In this document: positions 11,812 through 24,200 of the stretch, in pieces
Layout: every line of letters begins with the position of its first letter
Position numbering within the stretch: position 1 is the first letter of the stretch
Source of the DNA: Cherax quadricarinatus
Taxonomy: Eukaryota > Arthropoda > Malacostraca > Decapoda > Parastacidae
Direction: 5' to 3'
DNA length: 64,000 bases
NCBI RefSeq assembly: GCF_038502225.1
Contig: NC_091383.1
Span: 2,120,001 to 2,184,000 of the forward strand
Position numbers and translations under genes: made by a program
Notes under the pieces: generated by a model
Told to the model about the DNA's origin: nothing
The model's database searches: none
What the model saw: the letters and a program-made list of their open reading frames with translations, nothing else

Positions 11812-12166
11812 AAGGGGCCCAGCAAGGGCCCAGCAAGGGGCCCAGCAAGGGCCCAGCAAGGGGCCCAGCAAGGACCCAGCAAGGGGCCCAGCATGTGTCC
11901 AGCAAGGGGCCCAGCAAGGGCCAGCAAGGAGGCCAGAAAGGGCGCAGCAAAGAGCCCAGCAAGGGCCAGCAAGGGGGCCAGAAAGGGAGCAGCAAGGAGC
12001 CCAGCAAGGGCGCAGCAAGGGGCCCAGCAAGGGCGAAGCAAGGGGCAAGCAAGGGGCCCAACAAGGGGCCCAGAAAGAGGGCCAGCAAGGAGCCCAGCAA
12101 GGGGGCCAGCAAGGGGCCCAGCAAGGGGCCCAGCAAGGGGCCCAGCAAGGGGCCCAGCTAGCTCAG
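11812..12166. repeat. 12-bp minisatellite (CAGCAAGGGGCC)
   Basis: About 30 imperfect units of CAGCAAGGGGCC or CAGCAAGGGCC. Frames rich in S, K, G, P and A on the plus strand and L, G, P on the minus strand follow from the unit. The preceding 11703-11811 has no recognisable feature. Confidence 0.85.
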
Positions 12167-12239
12167 ATGAAGAACAGAAAGGTCTCAGGTGCAGACCCAC
12201 AATGACCTCGGTCCAAATGGTCTATATAAGACATCTACA

Positions 12240-13787
12240 CAACTGCTGTTGTTACTGTTGCTGTTACTGTTGTTGTTACTGCTGTTGTTACTGTTGTTAT
12301 TGTTGTTGTTACTGTTGTTGTTATTGTTGTTGTTACTGTTGTTACTGTTGCTGTTACTGTTGTTGTTACTATTGTTGTTACTGTTGTTACTGCTGTTGTT
12401 ATTGTTGTTGTTACTGTTGTTGTTACTGTTGTTGTTACTGTTGTTGTTACTGTTGTTGTTACTGTTGTTGTTATTGTTGTTGTTACTGTTGTTGTTACTG
12501 TTGTTGTTACTGTTGTTGTTACTGTTGTTACTGTTGTTACTGTTGTTGTTACTGTTGTTGTTACTGTTACTGTTGTTGTTACTGCTGTTGTTACTGTTGT
12601 TGTTACTGTTGTTGTTACTGTTGTTGTTACTGTTGTTGTTACTGTTGTTGTTACTGTTGTTGTTACTGTTGTTGTTACTGTTGTTGTTACTGTTGTTGTT
12701 ACTGTTGTTGTTACTGTTGTTGTTACTGTTGGTACTGTTGATGTTACTGTTACTGCTGTTGGTACTGTTGTTGTTACTGTTACTGCTGTTGGTACTGTTG
12801 ATGTTACTGTTACTGCTGTTGGTACTGTTGTTGTTACTGCTGTTGGTACTGTTGATGTTACTGTTACTGCTGTTGGTACTGTTGTTGTTACTGTTACTGC
12901 TGTTGTTACTGTTGTTGTTACTGTTACTGTTGTTGTTACTGTTGTTGTTACTGTTGTTGTTACTGTTGTTGTTACTGTTGTTGTTACTGTTGTTGTTACT
13001 GTTGTTGTTACTGTTGTTACTGTTGTTGTTACTGTTGTTGTTACTGTTGTTGTTACTGTTGTTGTTACTGTTGTTGTTATTGTTGTTGTTACTGTTGTTG
13101 TTACTGTTGTTGTTACTGTTGTTGTTACTGTTGTTGTTACTGTTGTTGTTACTGTTGTTGTTACTGTTGTTGTTACTGTTGTTGTTACTGTTGTTGTTAC
13201 TGCTGTTGTTACTGTTGCTGTTACTGTTGTTGTTACTGTTGTTGTTACTGTTGTTGTTACTGTTGTTGTTACTGTTGTTGTTATTGTTGTTGTTACTGTT
13301 GTTGTTACTGTTGTTGTTACTGTTGTTGTTACTGCTGTTGGTACTGTTGTTGTTACTGTTGTTGGTACTGTTGTTACTGCTGTTGGTACTGTTGTTGTTA
13401 CTGTTACTGCTGTTGGTACTGTTGTTGTTACTGCTGTTGGTACTGTTGTTGTTACTGTTGCTGTTACTGTTGTTGTTACTGTTGCTGTTACTGTTGTTGT
13501 TACTGTTGTTGTTACTGCTGTTGTTACTGTTGTTATTGTTGTTGTTACTGTTGTTGTTACTGTTTCTGCTGTTGTTGTTACTGTTGTTGGTACTGTTGTT
13601 GTTACTGCTGTTGGTACTGTTGTTGTTACTGCTGTTGGTACTGTTGTTGTTACTGCTGTTGGTACTGTTGTTGTTACTGCTGTTGGTACTGTTGTTGTTA
13701 CTGCTGTTGGTACTGTTGTTGTTACTGCTGTTGGTACTGTTGTTGTTACTGTTGTTGTTACTGTTGTTGTTGCTTCTGTTGTTCCTG
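12240..13787. repeat. 12-bp / triplet-like array (TACTGTTGTTGT)
   Basis: About 130 units built from GTT and ACT triplets, dominant unit TACTGTTGTTGT, with variants GCTGTTGGTACTG at 12730-12900 and 13340-13740. All frames are open for long stretches on both strands (poly-L/C/Y on plus, poly-N/S/T/V on minus). These are repeat translations. Confidence 0.9.
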
Positions 13788-13792
13788 CTGTT

Positions 13793-14073
13793 GCTGCTAC
13801 TGTTACCACTACCACCATCATTACCTCCACTGCTATCACCACTACTACTACCACCACTGCTACTATTACTACTACTACTACTACTACCATTGCTACCACT
13901 ACTACTACTACTACTACTAATACTACAACCATTGCTACCACTGCTACTACTACCACAACTACCACCATCAGACTGCATCACCATCATTACCTCCACTACT
14001 ATAACCACTACTACTACCACCATTGCTACCGCTACTACTACTACTACCACAACTACCACCATTAGACTGTATC
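13793..14073. repeat. (ACC/ACT)n degenerate triplet tract
   Basis: Abrupt change to C/A-rich triplets (ACTACTACC, ACCACCATC). The block with GACTGCATCACCATC near 13970 partly recurs at 14060. The strand bias is opposite to the GTT-rich block on its left. Confidence 0.8.
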
Positions 14074-14149
14074 ATCACTGGGAGTAAAATGGGAGAATTT
14101 ATTCTCCCAATTTGCCTATATATACCATCGTCACTAGGAGTATGGAAAT

Positions 14150-14740
14150 CATGGTAGGGGTGGAATTGTGGTTGTTGGTGGTGGTAGAGATTGTGGTTGC
14201 TGCTTGTGGTAGAGGGTGTTACCGTTAGCTGTTGCGAAATTGTGGACTGCTGGTGTTGGTAGTGATTGTGGTTGGTGGTGGTAGTGATTGAGGTTGATAG
14301 GTTGGTGGTGGTAGTGATTGAGGTTGGTAGGTTGGTAGTGGTAGTGATTGTGGTTGGTGGTGGTGGTAGTGATTGTGGTTGGTGGTGGTGGTAGTGATTG
14401 TGGTTGGTGGTGGTGGTAGTGATTGTGGTTGCTGGTGGTGATAGTGATTGTGGTTGCTGGTGGTGGTAGTGATTGAGGTTGCTGGTGGTGATAGTGATTA
14501 ATTTTGCTGGTTGGGGTAGAGAGTGTGGTTGGTGGTATGATTGTGGTTGCTGGTTGTGGTAGGGACTGTAGTTGCTGGATGTGGTAGGAATTGTGGTCAC
14601 TGGTTGTTGTAGTGATTGTGGTTGGTGGTGGTGCTTGCTGGTTGTGGTAGTGATTGTGGTTGCTGGTTGTTGTAGGGATTGTGGTTGCTGGTTGTGATAA
14701 GGGTTGGTGGGAAGGAAGACTTGGAGAATGATGGGAAGGA
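14150..14740. repeat. ~21-24-bp G/T-rich minisatellite (GGTAGTGATTGTGGTTG)
   Basis: Degenerate units around GGTAGTGATTGTGGTTG with GGTGGTGG or GCTGG linkers. The 14074-14149 stretch before it is short unique sequence carrying GGGAGAA-TTTA-TTCTCCC, a small perfect hairpin (14090-14107). Confidence 0.8.
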
Positions 14741-14789
14741 AGAGGAGGAGACGGGAGGATGGTGGTGGTGGGAGAGAAAGATTACTGGA

Positions 14790-16437
14790 GGAGCCTGAGG
14801 AGGAGGAGCCTTAGGAGGAGGAGCCTTAGAAGTAGGAGCCTTAGGAGGAGGAGCCTTAGGAGGAGGAGCGTTAGGAAGAGGAGCCTTAGGATGAGGAGCC
14901 TTAGGAGTAGGAGCCTTAGGAGGAGGAGCCTTAAAAAGAGGAGCCTTAGGAGTAGGAGACTTAGGAGGAGGAGCCTTAGGAGTAGGAGCCTTAGGAGGAG
15001 AAGCCTTAGGAAGAGGAGCCTTAGGAGCAGGAGCCTTAGGAGGAGGAGCCTTAGGAGTAAGAGCCTTAGGAAGAGGAGCCTTAGGAGGAGGAGGAGCCTT
15101 AGGAGTAGGAGCCTTAGGAGTAGGAGCCTTAGGAGGAGCAGCCTTAGGAAGAGGAGCCTTAGGAAGAGAAGCCTTAGGAGCAGGAGCCTTAGGAGGAGGA
15201 GCCTTAGGAGTAAGAGCCTTAGGAGTAAGAGCCTTAGGAGGAAGAGCCTTAGGAAGAGGAGCCCTAGGAAGAGGAGCCTTAGGAGGAGGAGCCTTAGGAA
15301 GAGGAGCCTTAGGAAGAGAAGCCTTAGGAGGAGGAGCCTTAGGAGGAGGAGCCTTAGAAGGAGGAGCCTTAGGGGGAGGAGCCTTAGGAGTAGGAGCCTT
15401 AGGAAAAGGAGCCTTAGGAAGAGGAGCCTTAGGAGGAGGAGCCTTAGGAAGATGAGCCTTAGGAAGAGGAGCCTTAGGAAGAGAGGCCTTAGGAGGAGGA
15501 GCCTTAGGAGGAGGAGCCTTAGGAGGAGGAACCTTAGGAGGAGGAGCCTTAGGAAGAGGAGCCTTAGGAAGAGGAGCCTTAGGAAGAGGAACCTTAGGAA
15601 GATGAGCCTTACGAAGAGGAGAGTTAGGAAGAGGAGCCTTAGGAGGAGGAGCCTTAGGAAGAGGAGCCTTAGAAAGAGAAGCCTTAGGAGGAAGAGCCTT
15701 AGGAGGAGGAGCCTTAAAAGGAGGAGCCTTAGGGGGAGGAGCCTTAGGAGTAGGAGCCTTAGGAAAAGGAGCCTTAGGAAGAGGAGCCTTAGGAGGAGGA
15801 GCCTTAGGAAGATGAGCCTTAGGAAGAGGAGCCTTAGGAAGAGAAGCCATAGGAGGAGGAGCCTTAGGAGGAGGAGCCTTAGGAGGAGGAACCTTAGGAG
15901 GAGGAGCCTTAGGAAGAGGAGCCTTAGGAAGAGGAGCCTTAGGAAGAGAAGCCTTAGGAGGAGGAGCCTTAGGAGGAGGAGCCTTAGGAGGAAGAACCTT
16001 AGGAGGAGGAGCCTTAGGAAGAGGAGCCTTAGGAAGAGGAGCCTTAGGAAGAGGAGCCTTAGGAAGATGAGCCTTAGGAAGAGGAGCCTTAGGAAGAGGA
16101 GCCTTAGGAGGAGGAGCCTTAGGAAAAGGAGCCTTAGGAAGAGAAGCCTTAGGAGGAGGAGCCTTAGGAGGAGGAGCCTTAAAAGGAGGAGCCTTAGGGG
16201 AAGGAGCCTTAGGAGGAGGAGCCTTAGGAAGAGGAGCCTTAGGAAGAGGAGCCTTAGGAGGAGGAGCCTTAGGAGGAGGAGCCTTAGGAGGAGGAGCCTT
16301 AGGAGGAGGAGCCTTAGGAGGAGGAGCCTTAGGAGGAGGAGCCTTAGGAAGAGGAGCCTTAGGAGGAGGAGCCTTAGGAGGAGGAGCCTTAGGAGGAGGA
16401 GCCTTAGGAGGAGGAGCCTTAGGAGGAGGAGCCTTAT
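14790..16437. repeat. 15-bp minisatellite (GGAGCCTTAGGAGGA)
   Basis: About 110 units of 15 bp, purine-rich on the plus strand. The variable second half (GGAGGA, GGAAGA, GGAGTA) produces K-A-P-P-P / K-A-P-L-P pentapeptides on the minus strand (629-residue frame 14597-16486) and R-S-L-R-R/K on the plus strand (613 residues). Segments at about 15350-15540 and 15700-15900 repeat the same variant order, showing block duplication. Confidence 0.92.
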
Positions 16438-16486
16438 GGGGAGGAAAAAGAAGTATATCTTCGATATTAAAAAGAACAATACACAT

Positions 16487-16487
16487 C

Positions 16488-16580
<93 letters not shown>
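16487..16580. repeat. (TG)n microsatellite
   Basis: Uninterrupted (TG)n of about 92 bp. Confidence 0.97.
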
Positions 16581-16583
<3 letters not shown>

Positions 16584-16735
16584 TACAAAATTTCCAGTAG
16601 ACTGAGTATTGTCTTGAAGTTACAAGAACTAGAATCAGTCACTCTGGAAATCAATTATATTTCCCCCTGAAAGAATCTGCTGGTTAGGTATCCCTTATGA
16701 CGCACGTTGACACAGCAAGCTGAACAAGGTCAGCA

Positions 16736-17332
16736 GTGTCTCTACTAGCAGCTACTAGGACTGAACAGCATCAACAGTGTGTCAACTAACAGCCACGAGT
16801 ACTGAACAGCATCAACAGTGTGTCAACTAACAGCCACGAGTACTGAACAGCATCAACAGTGTGTCAACTAACAGCCACGAGTACTGAACAGCATCAGCAG
16901 TGTGTCAACTAACAGCCACGAGTACTGAACAGCATCAGCAGTGTGTCAACTAACAGCCACGAGTACTGAACAGCATCAGCAGTGTGTCAACTAACAGCTA
17001 CAAGGACTGAACAGCATCAGCAGTGTGTCAACTAACAGCTACAAGGACTGAACAGCATCAGCAGTGTGTCAACTAACAGCTACAAGGACTGAACAGCATC
17101 AGCAGTGTGTCAACTAACAGCTACAAGGACTGAACAGCATCAGCAGTGTGTCAACTAACAGCTACAAGGACTGAACAGCATCAGCAGTGTGTCAACTAAC
17201 AGCTACAAGGACTGAACAGCATCAGCAGTGTGTCAACTAACAGCTACAAGGACTGAACAGCATCAGCAGTGTGTCAACCAACAGCCACGAGTACTGAACA
17301 GCATCAACAGTGTGTCAACTAACAGCTACGAG
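16736..17332. repeat. 41-bp minisatellite
   Basis: 14 units with exact 41-bp period, core GAACAGCATCAGCAGTGTGT. Two subtypes are segregated: CCACGAGTACT at both ends and CTACAAGGACT in the middle (16995-17270). Confidence 0.92.
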
Positions 17333-17760
17333 AGCAGAAATAGTGAACGAAAGAGCACAAACTGGTCTCTTGGTGCTGTACTGAAAGCAACATTTCCAGA
17401 CCTATTCCAGGGAACCTTCTGGAAACAGCAGCTGGGACATTTTTAAGAACAAGATCAGAGCACAAAATAACTTCATCTGGACCTGGAAGCCTGGATTAGC
17501 CTCATAAAGTGAAGCTACGTAGAGTGAAAACATTCTTCCAGCCCTTTCCAGGCAGCCCTGAGAAACAGATACTGGAACAACAAACAGCTTAAGAACAGCA
17601 AGTACAGACAGCATTCGCAGGAAGTTCAGTCTCCAGAGACTGGATTTGTTCCATAAAATGGTGATGGAGTGAGAGCAGCACACCTCCAGGCTTATTCCAG
17701 GCAGCCCACTGGAAAAAGCTGCTGGAACAACATGTAGCTTAAGAACAGCAGCATAAATAA

Positions 17761-18014
17761 GAAACGTTTCGCCTACACAGTAGGCTTCTTCAGTCGAGTA
17801 CAGAAAGTAGGCAGGAGCAGTAGAGATGTGAAGACGATGTAATCAGTCCATCACCCTTGACTTTGGAACCGAACTTCTCCAGGCTGAGGGACTGACAACC
17901 TCAAATCTACGACTTCAAGGGTGATGGACTGATTACATCGTCTTCACATCTCTACTGCTCCTACCTACTTTCTGTACTCGACTGAAGAAGCCTACTGTGT
18001 AGGCGAAACGTTTC
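17761..18014. repeat. Foldback: 100-bp inverted repeat with 54-bp spacer
   Basis: Arms 17761-17860 and 17915-18014 are reverse complements with one mismatch seen (GGCAGGAG against CTCCTACC). Each arm ends in the palindrome GAAACGTTTC. The spacer 17861-17914 is unique. Downstream 18015-18090 is AT-rich. Such near-perfect arms point to a recent foldback element or the paired end of a larger dispersed element. Confidence 0.88.
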
Positions 18015-18159
18015 GAAATAAAGTTGCCTAAATGTTGCCTATGTGTCTTACCTACCAACCTGTCAGTACTGTATACCATTTGATAATCAGCATAAATAAG
18101 TTCAACTTCTTCAGGGAGTCTGCATTAACCCCATAAAGTTCTGGAGTCCACTTGGAGTC

Positions 18160-18345
18160 TACCTGAAGTCTACCTAGAGGGTGTTCCGGGGGTCAATGCC
18201 CCCGCGGCCTAGTCCCTCACCAGGCCTACACGGTGAATCAGGGCCTGATTGACTAGGGCAACGTAGGAACCATAGTCCGGTTGATCGGGTACTAAGTATC
18301 TGTCCAGCTCTCTCTTGAAACACACTTCCAAACTTGTTCCAGGCA
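18160..18345 (-). mobile_element. LINE-B 3' end (C-terminal RT codons and tail)
   Basis: Minus-strand reading gives FKRELDRYLVPDQPDYGSYV...NQALIHRVG, the characteristic end of a LINE reverse transcriptase, then a G+C-rich tail with GGCCGCGGGGGCA. The same tail occurs at 28010-28190. Only the last ~50 codons are present. Confidence 0.7.
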
Positions 18346-18839
18346 GCCCACTGAAATAACTTCCATACAGAGGTCCTAGGCAGAAAGCAATACTCTTCCA
18401 GACCCTTCCAGGCAATCCGCTGGAAACAGCTAAAGGAACAACAACAACACATGAGAAGTTCATCCGGACCAGAGAATCTGGACTGGTTCCATAAAGTGGT
18501 CCTAGAGAGAGAGAGAAAGTTTCTTCCAGACCCTTCCAGGCAGTCCGCTGGAAACAGCTATAGGAACAACAGCAACACACAAGAAGTTCATGTGGACCAG
18601 AGAACCTGGATTGGTTCCATAAAGTGGTCTTAAGGAGAGAGCAACACTCTTCCAGACCCTTCCAGGTAACCAACTGGAAATGGCTTCAAGAACACCAGCA
18701 AGAACAACAGCAACACACAAGAAGTTCAGCTGGACCAGAGGGTTTGGATTGGCTCCATAAAGTGGTGCTGGAGCGAGAGCAACACTCTTCCAGACCTGTT
18801 CCAGGCAGCCCGCTGGAAACAGTCCAGGTCTACCTAAGT

Positions 18840-19164
18840 GTCGACTAAGTGGATTACATGTAAATAAACTCTGGGTAATTTTCTTTATGTGAGCATTACA
18901 GGGCGCCCTGTCCAAAACAAGAAACGTGTGCGATTCTCAAATGAAATGAATTTTCTTGGCGGGGCCAAGTGGAAACTTTTTTTAAGGGGTATTAAGTCGG
19001 GAATGGGTCTGGGCAGAGGAGGGCAGGTGCCTAACTTCGGCGTTAGGTTTTCTCTTATTATTTTTTATTAGTTATAGTGCTGCCTCTGGTGAGATACTTA
19101 GGGATGTGCTTTTGTTTACCTTTGGGTGGTTTTGTTTTAGGGTACCTAGTGGTATTGCTTTAGT
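18840..19164. other. Unique spacer, no feature recognised
   Basis: About 320 bp of non-repetitive sequence. I see no splice-flanked ORF, RNA gene or element end. Confidence 0.5.
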
Positions 19165-19605
19165 TTACCCTGTGGTGGATGCTGCCTAGGAGATATCCTG
19201 AGGTGGATGCTGCCTGGGAGGTGCCCTAAGGTGGATGCTGCCTAGGAGATACCCTGTGGTAGATGCTGCCTAGGAGATACCCTATGGTCGATGCTGCCTG
19301 GAAGATACCCTGTAGTCGATGCTGCCTTGAAGATACCCTGTGGTCGGTGCTACCTGGGAGATACCCTGTGGTCGATGCTGCATGGAAGATACCCTGTGGT
19401 CGATACTGTCTGGAAGATATCCTGTGCTCGATGCTGCCTGGGAGATACCCTGTGGTCGAGGCTGCCTGAGAGATACCCTGTGGTCGAGGCTGCCTGGGAG
19501 ATACCCTGTGGTTGATGTTGCCTGAGAGTTACCCTGTGGTCAATGCTGCCTGGGAGATACCCTATGGTACTGTTTTACTATACCCTGAGGTGGATGTCAT
19601 CCCTG
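19165..19605. repeat. 28-bp minisatellite (GATGCTGCCTGGGAGATACC)
   Basis: About 15 units, exact period 28 bp, variable at GGGAGATA / GGAAGATA and at the CTGTGGTCGATG junction. Followed by a short GGGAAGGAAGGGCAGGAAGG tract (19620-19700). Confidence 0.9.
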
Positions 19606-19907
19606 GGTACTGGAGGAACTAGAAGGGCAGGGGATGGAGGGAACTAGGAAGGGAAGGAAGGGCAGGAAGGGGCGGGGATGGGCGGGGATGGGCGGGGACG
19701 AGCAGGTATCCACGACCTTTATACCTTCTCTCTTCCCGTCTATCCACAGCCTTCCTTACTTCTCTCGTCCTCTCTATCCACAATATTTTCCACTATCCTA
19801 TCCCAGTCCTTTTCTTTCTCTATGCCTGCCATCCTCCAGACTCTGGCTCACGTCTCACCATCACCTCTCGAGATGAAATCATGTCAGCATCATGTGTCCA
19901 CAGTGTG

Positions 19908-20265
<358 letters not shown>

Positions 20266-20289
20266 GTCACAACGATTACTTAACCAACA

Positions 20290-20985
20290 ATTCTCTCACC
20301 ATCTGAGTCATCACAGTTCTGGCCTCCACACCACTGTAACTCACCATCTGAGTCATCACAGTTCTGGCCTCCACACCACTGTAACTCACCATCTGAGTCA
20401 TCACAGTTCTGGCCTCCACACCACTGTAACTCACCACCTGAGTCATCACAGTTCTGGCCTCCACACCATTGTAACTCACCATCTGAGTCATCACAGTTCT
20501 GGCCTCCACACCACTGTAACTCACCATCTGAGTCATCACAGTTCTGGCCTCCACACCACTGTAACTCACCACCTGAGTCATCACAGTTCTGGCCTCCACA
20601 CCACTGTAACTCACCACCTGAGTCATCACAGTTCTGGCCTCCACACCACTGTAACTCACCATCTGAGTCATCACAGTTCTGGCCTCCACACCACTGTAAC
20701 TCACCACCTGAGTCATCACAGTTCTGGCCTCCACACCACTGTAACTCACCATCTGAGTCATCACAGTTCTGGCCTCCACACCACTGTAACTCACCATCTG
20801 AGTCATCACAGTTCTGGCCTCCACACCACTGTAACTCACCATCTGAGTCATCACAGTTCTGGCCTCCACACCACTGTAACTCACCACCTGAGTCATCACA
20901 GTTCTGGCCTCCACACCACTGTAACTCACCATCTGAGTCATCACAGTTCTGGCCTCCACACCACTGTAACTCACCACCTGTATAG
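20290..20985. repeat. 45-bp minisatellite
   Basis: 15 nearly identical 45-bp units (core CATCACAGTTCTGGCCTCCA). The only frequent variant is CACCATCTG/CACCACCTG. On the minus strand each unit encodes DGELQWCGGQNCDDS and contains GGTGAGT, a good 5' splice-site match. The last minus-strand unit continues to GERIVG then a stop. Confidence 0.92.
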
Positions 20986-21130
20986 TCTCCATAAACCATC
21001 TATCTCTCAACGTACATACACGGAGAGATGCATATTACTCACTGTATATATACTCTGAGATGTGTATATCTATTTGTATACCAAGAAGTTTGCATCTCTC
21101 GGTGTATATACCCCAACAAGTGTATATACA

Positions 21131-21182
<52 letters not shown>
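21131..21182. repeat. (ATT)n microsatellite
   Basis: 17 uninterrupted ATT triplets. Confidence 0.97.
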
Positions 21183-21660
21183 TTGTCCTGAAATATCCAT
21201 GAAAAACGGTTTCATGGGGTAACCGGTCATCAACTCAGGCAGGGAGGGAAAAAATAATATGTGAGCCGTCGCAGCCTTTAATGTACAGCGAATAACACCC
21301 CGAATGACCAACGAGCAGATGACTGCCCTTAAATCTTCCTCCCCCCCAAAAATAAAAGCCAGGGTTTAGACGCTTCAGGGCTGAAGCATCCTTCACCACC
21401 CCTTTACCAAGGGTAGATTCCACTAGACTAAAGGGTTTCGCTTCAGTGGGTCGACTAGCAATCAGGGGGCTCCCCTGACAACCCCCCCTCAGGGGAAGAC
21501 CATTCACACAGTGTTCCCTCCACCGCAGTCCCCTATAGATTAAAAAGTAATCGGGGCAGTATTCCATGCAGAATTGACACAAGTCGCAAACCCACGATAT
21601 ATTTACAGTCCACTTTTGTGGTCCGTTTATCAGAGGTTCTGATGTGCCTGCCTACATCTC
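21183..21660. other. Non-repetitive stretch, unidentified
   Basis: About 480 bp between (ATT)n and (TA)n, with CCCCTGAGG-type inverted motifs (21470-21500). A 115-residue minus frame (21235-21582) shows no domain I recognise. It may be the body of a dispersed element, because both sides are microsatellites. Confidence 0.4.
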
Positions 21661-22182
<522 letters not shown>

Positions 22183-22361
22183 TATAGGTCAGTTTACATT
22201 AATTAAATATTACTGAAAATCTAAGATATATAAACTTTTCATTATGTTCTTATTTATTTCCTCTGATTTATGGCCAAAAACTAATTTTCAGATCAGGTCC
22301 TCATGATGAAGGAATTCTTGCCTTACCCAGAGTTACGTTGAGACGTGGAGTACCATAATAT

Positions 22362-22365
22362 TCTC

Positions 22366-22454
<89 letters not shown>
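22362..22454. repeat. (CT)n microsatellite
   Basis: About 90 bp of (CT)n with a single CTGT interruption. Confidence 0.97.
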
Positions 22455-22456
<2 letters not shown>

Positions 22457-22469
22457 TATTAGTCTAGCC

Positions 22470-22935
22470 ATTTCTTCACCTTGGAAGCCTCAACTCCCAC
22501 CATTTCTTCTGGAAGCCTTAATTTCCCACCATTTCTTCTCTATGGAAGCCTCAAATCCCATTATTACTTTTGGAATTCTCAATTGCTCACCATTTCTTCC
22601 CTCTGTAAGCCTCAAAACCCACCATTTCTTCTGGAAACCTCAATTTCCCACCATTTCTTCCTTCTGGAAGCCTCAATTTTCCACCATTTCTTCCCTCTGG
22701 AAGCCTCATAACCCACCATTTCTTCTGGAACCCTCAATTCCCCACCATTTCTTCCCTCTGGAAGCCTCATAACCCACCATTTCTTCTGGAACCCTCAATT
22801 CCCCACCATTTCTTCCCTCTGGAAGCCTCATAACCCACCATTTCTTCTGGAACCCTCAATTCCACACCATTTCTTCCCTCTGGAAGCCTCATAACCCACC
22901 ATTTCTTCCCTCTGGAAGCCTGAGTCCCCACAATT
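22470..22935. repeat. 28+33-bp composite minisatellite (61-bp dimer)
   Basis: Units of CACCATTTCTTC-TGGAA-CCTCAATTCC. From 22690 the period is an exact 61-bp dimer (CATAACCCACC unit plus CAATTCCCCACC unit). Confidence 0.88.
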
Positions 22936-23164
22936 TCTGCCACAGTCAGATCACACGGTGCCAACAGAAGAGATAGGATCGGGTCTAGCGACAGGCAGCT
23001 TCAGACCAACATCCTGCATGATTATTGCCGTTGCAAGCTTGCATTTAACGGCAGAGGGACTACTGTTTGCCATTAAGGCACTGCAGAGAGCCAAAAGAGA
23101 GATAAGTGTGACAGTGGGAGATATTTCAGTGGTCGGCCCTTGGAGTAGCCAGAGGTCTGCGTGA

Positions 23165-23340
23165 TGTTGCATATTGTGGTAGTGGTGGTAGTGGTGCTGA
23201 TGATGATGATTGTGGTGGTAGTGGTGGTAGGGGTGTTGATGATGATTGTGGTAGTGGTGGTGGTGGTGGTGGTCAAAGAGGGGTAGTAGTAATTGGAGGT
23301 GATACTGGTTGTTGTGATTGAGGTAGTGAAGGTTGGTTCT
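23165..23340. repeat. GTG/GAT triplet-rich tract
   Basis: Low-complexity GTGGTAGTGGTGG and GATGATGATTGTGG. The preceding 22940-23164 is unique, without a feature I can support. Confidence 0.75.
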
Positions 23341-23354
23341 TGTAATGCTAGCTA

Positions 23355-24123
<769 letters not shown>

Positions 24124-24200
24124 TATGGAAAAAGCACTGTGAAATTCCAAGTGCTTTCGTGACTTCTCACATTATCAAGGATCATTTACGGAACCTCAGT

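Larger units (their letters stand above)
17340..18830. repeat. ~126-bp tandem repeat interrupted by a foldback and a LINE-B end
   Basis: Units share ACTCTTCCAGACCCTTCCAG, CCGCTGGAAACAGCT, AACAACAGCAACACA and GGATTGGTTCCATAAAGTGG. Starts of CTTCCAGACC recur near 18394, 18522, 18649 and 18786; older copies lie at 17390-17750. The block is split by the inverted repeat 17761-18014 and by a LINE-B 3' end on the minus strand. Confidence 0.75.

Noticed and set aside
12185..14087. Poly-leucine and poly-asparagine/serine frames over 600 residues
   Set aside because: Open in all frames because of triplet-like repeats; no non-repeat coding sequence attached.
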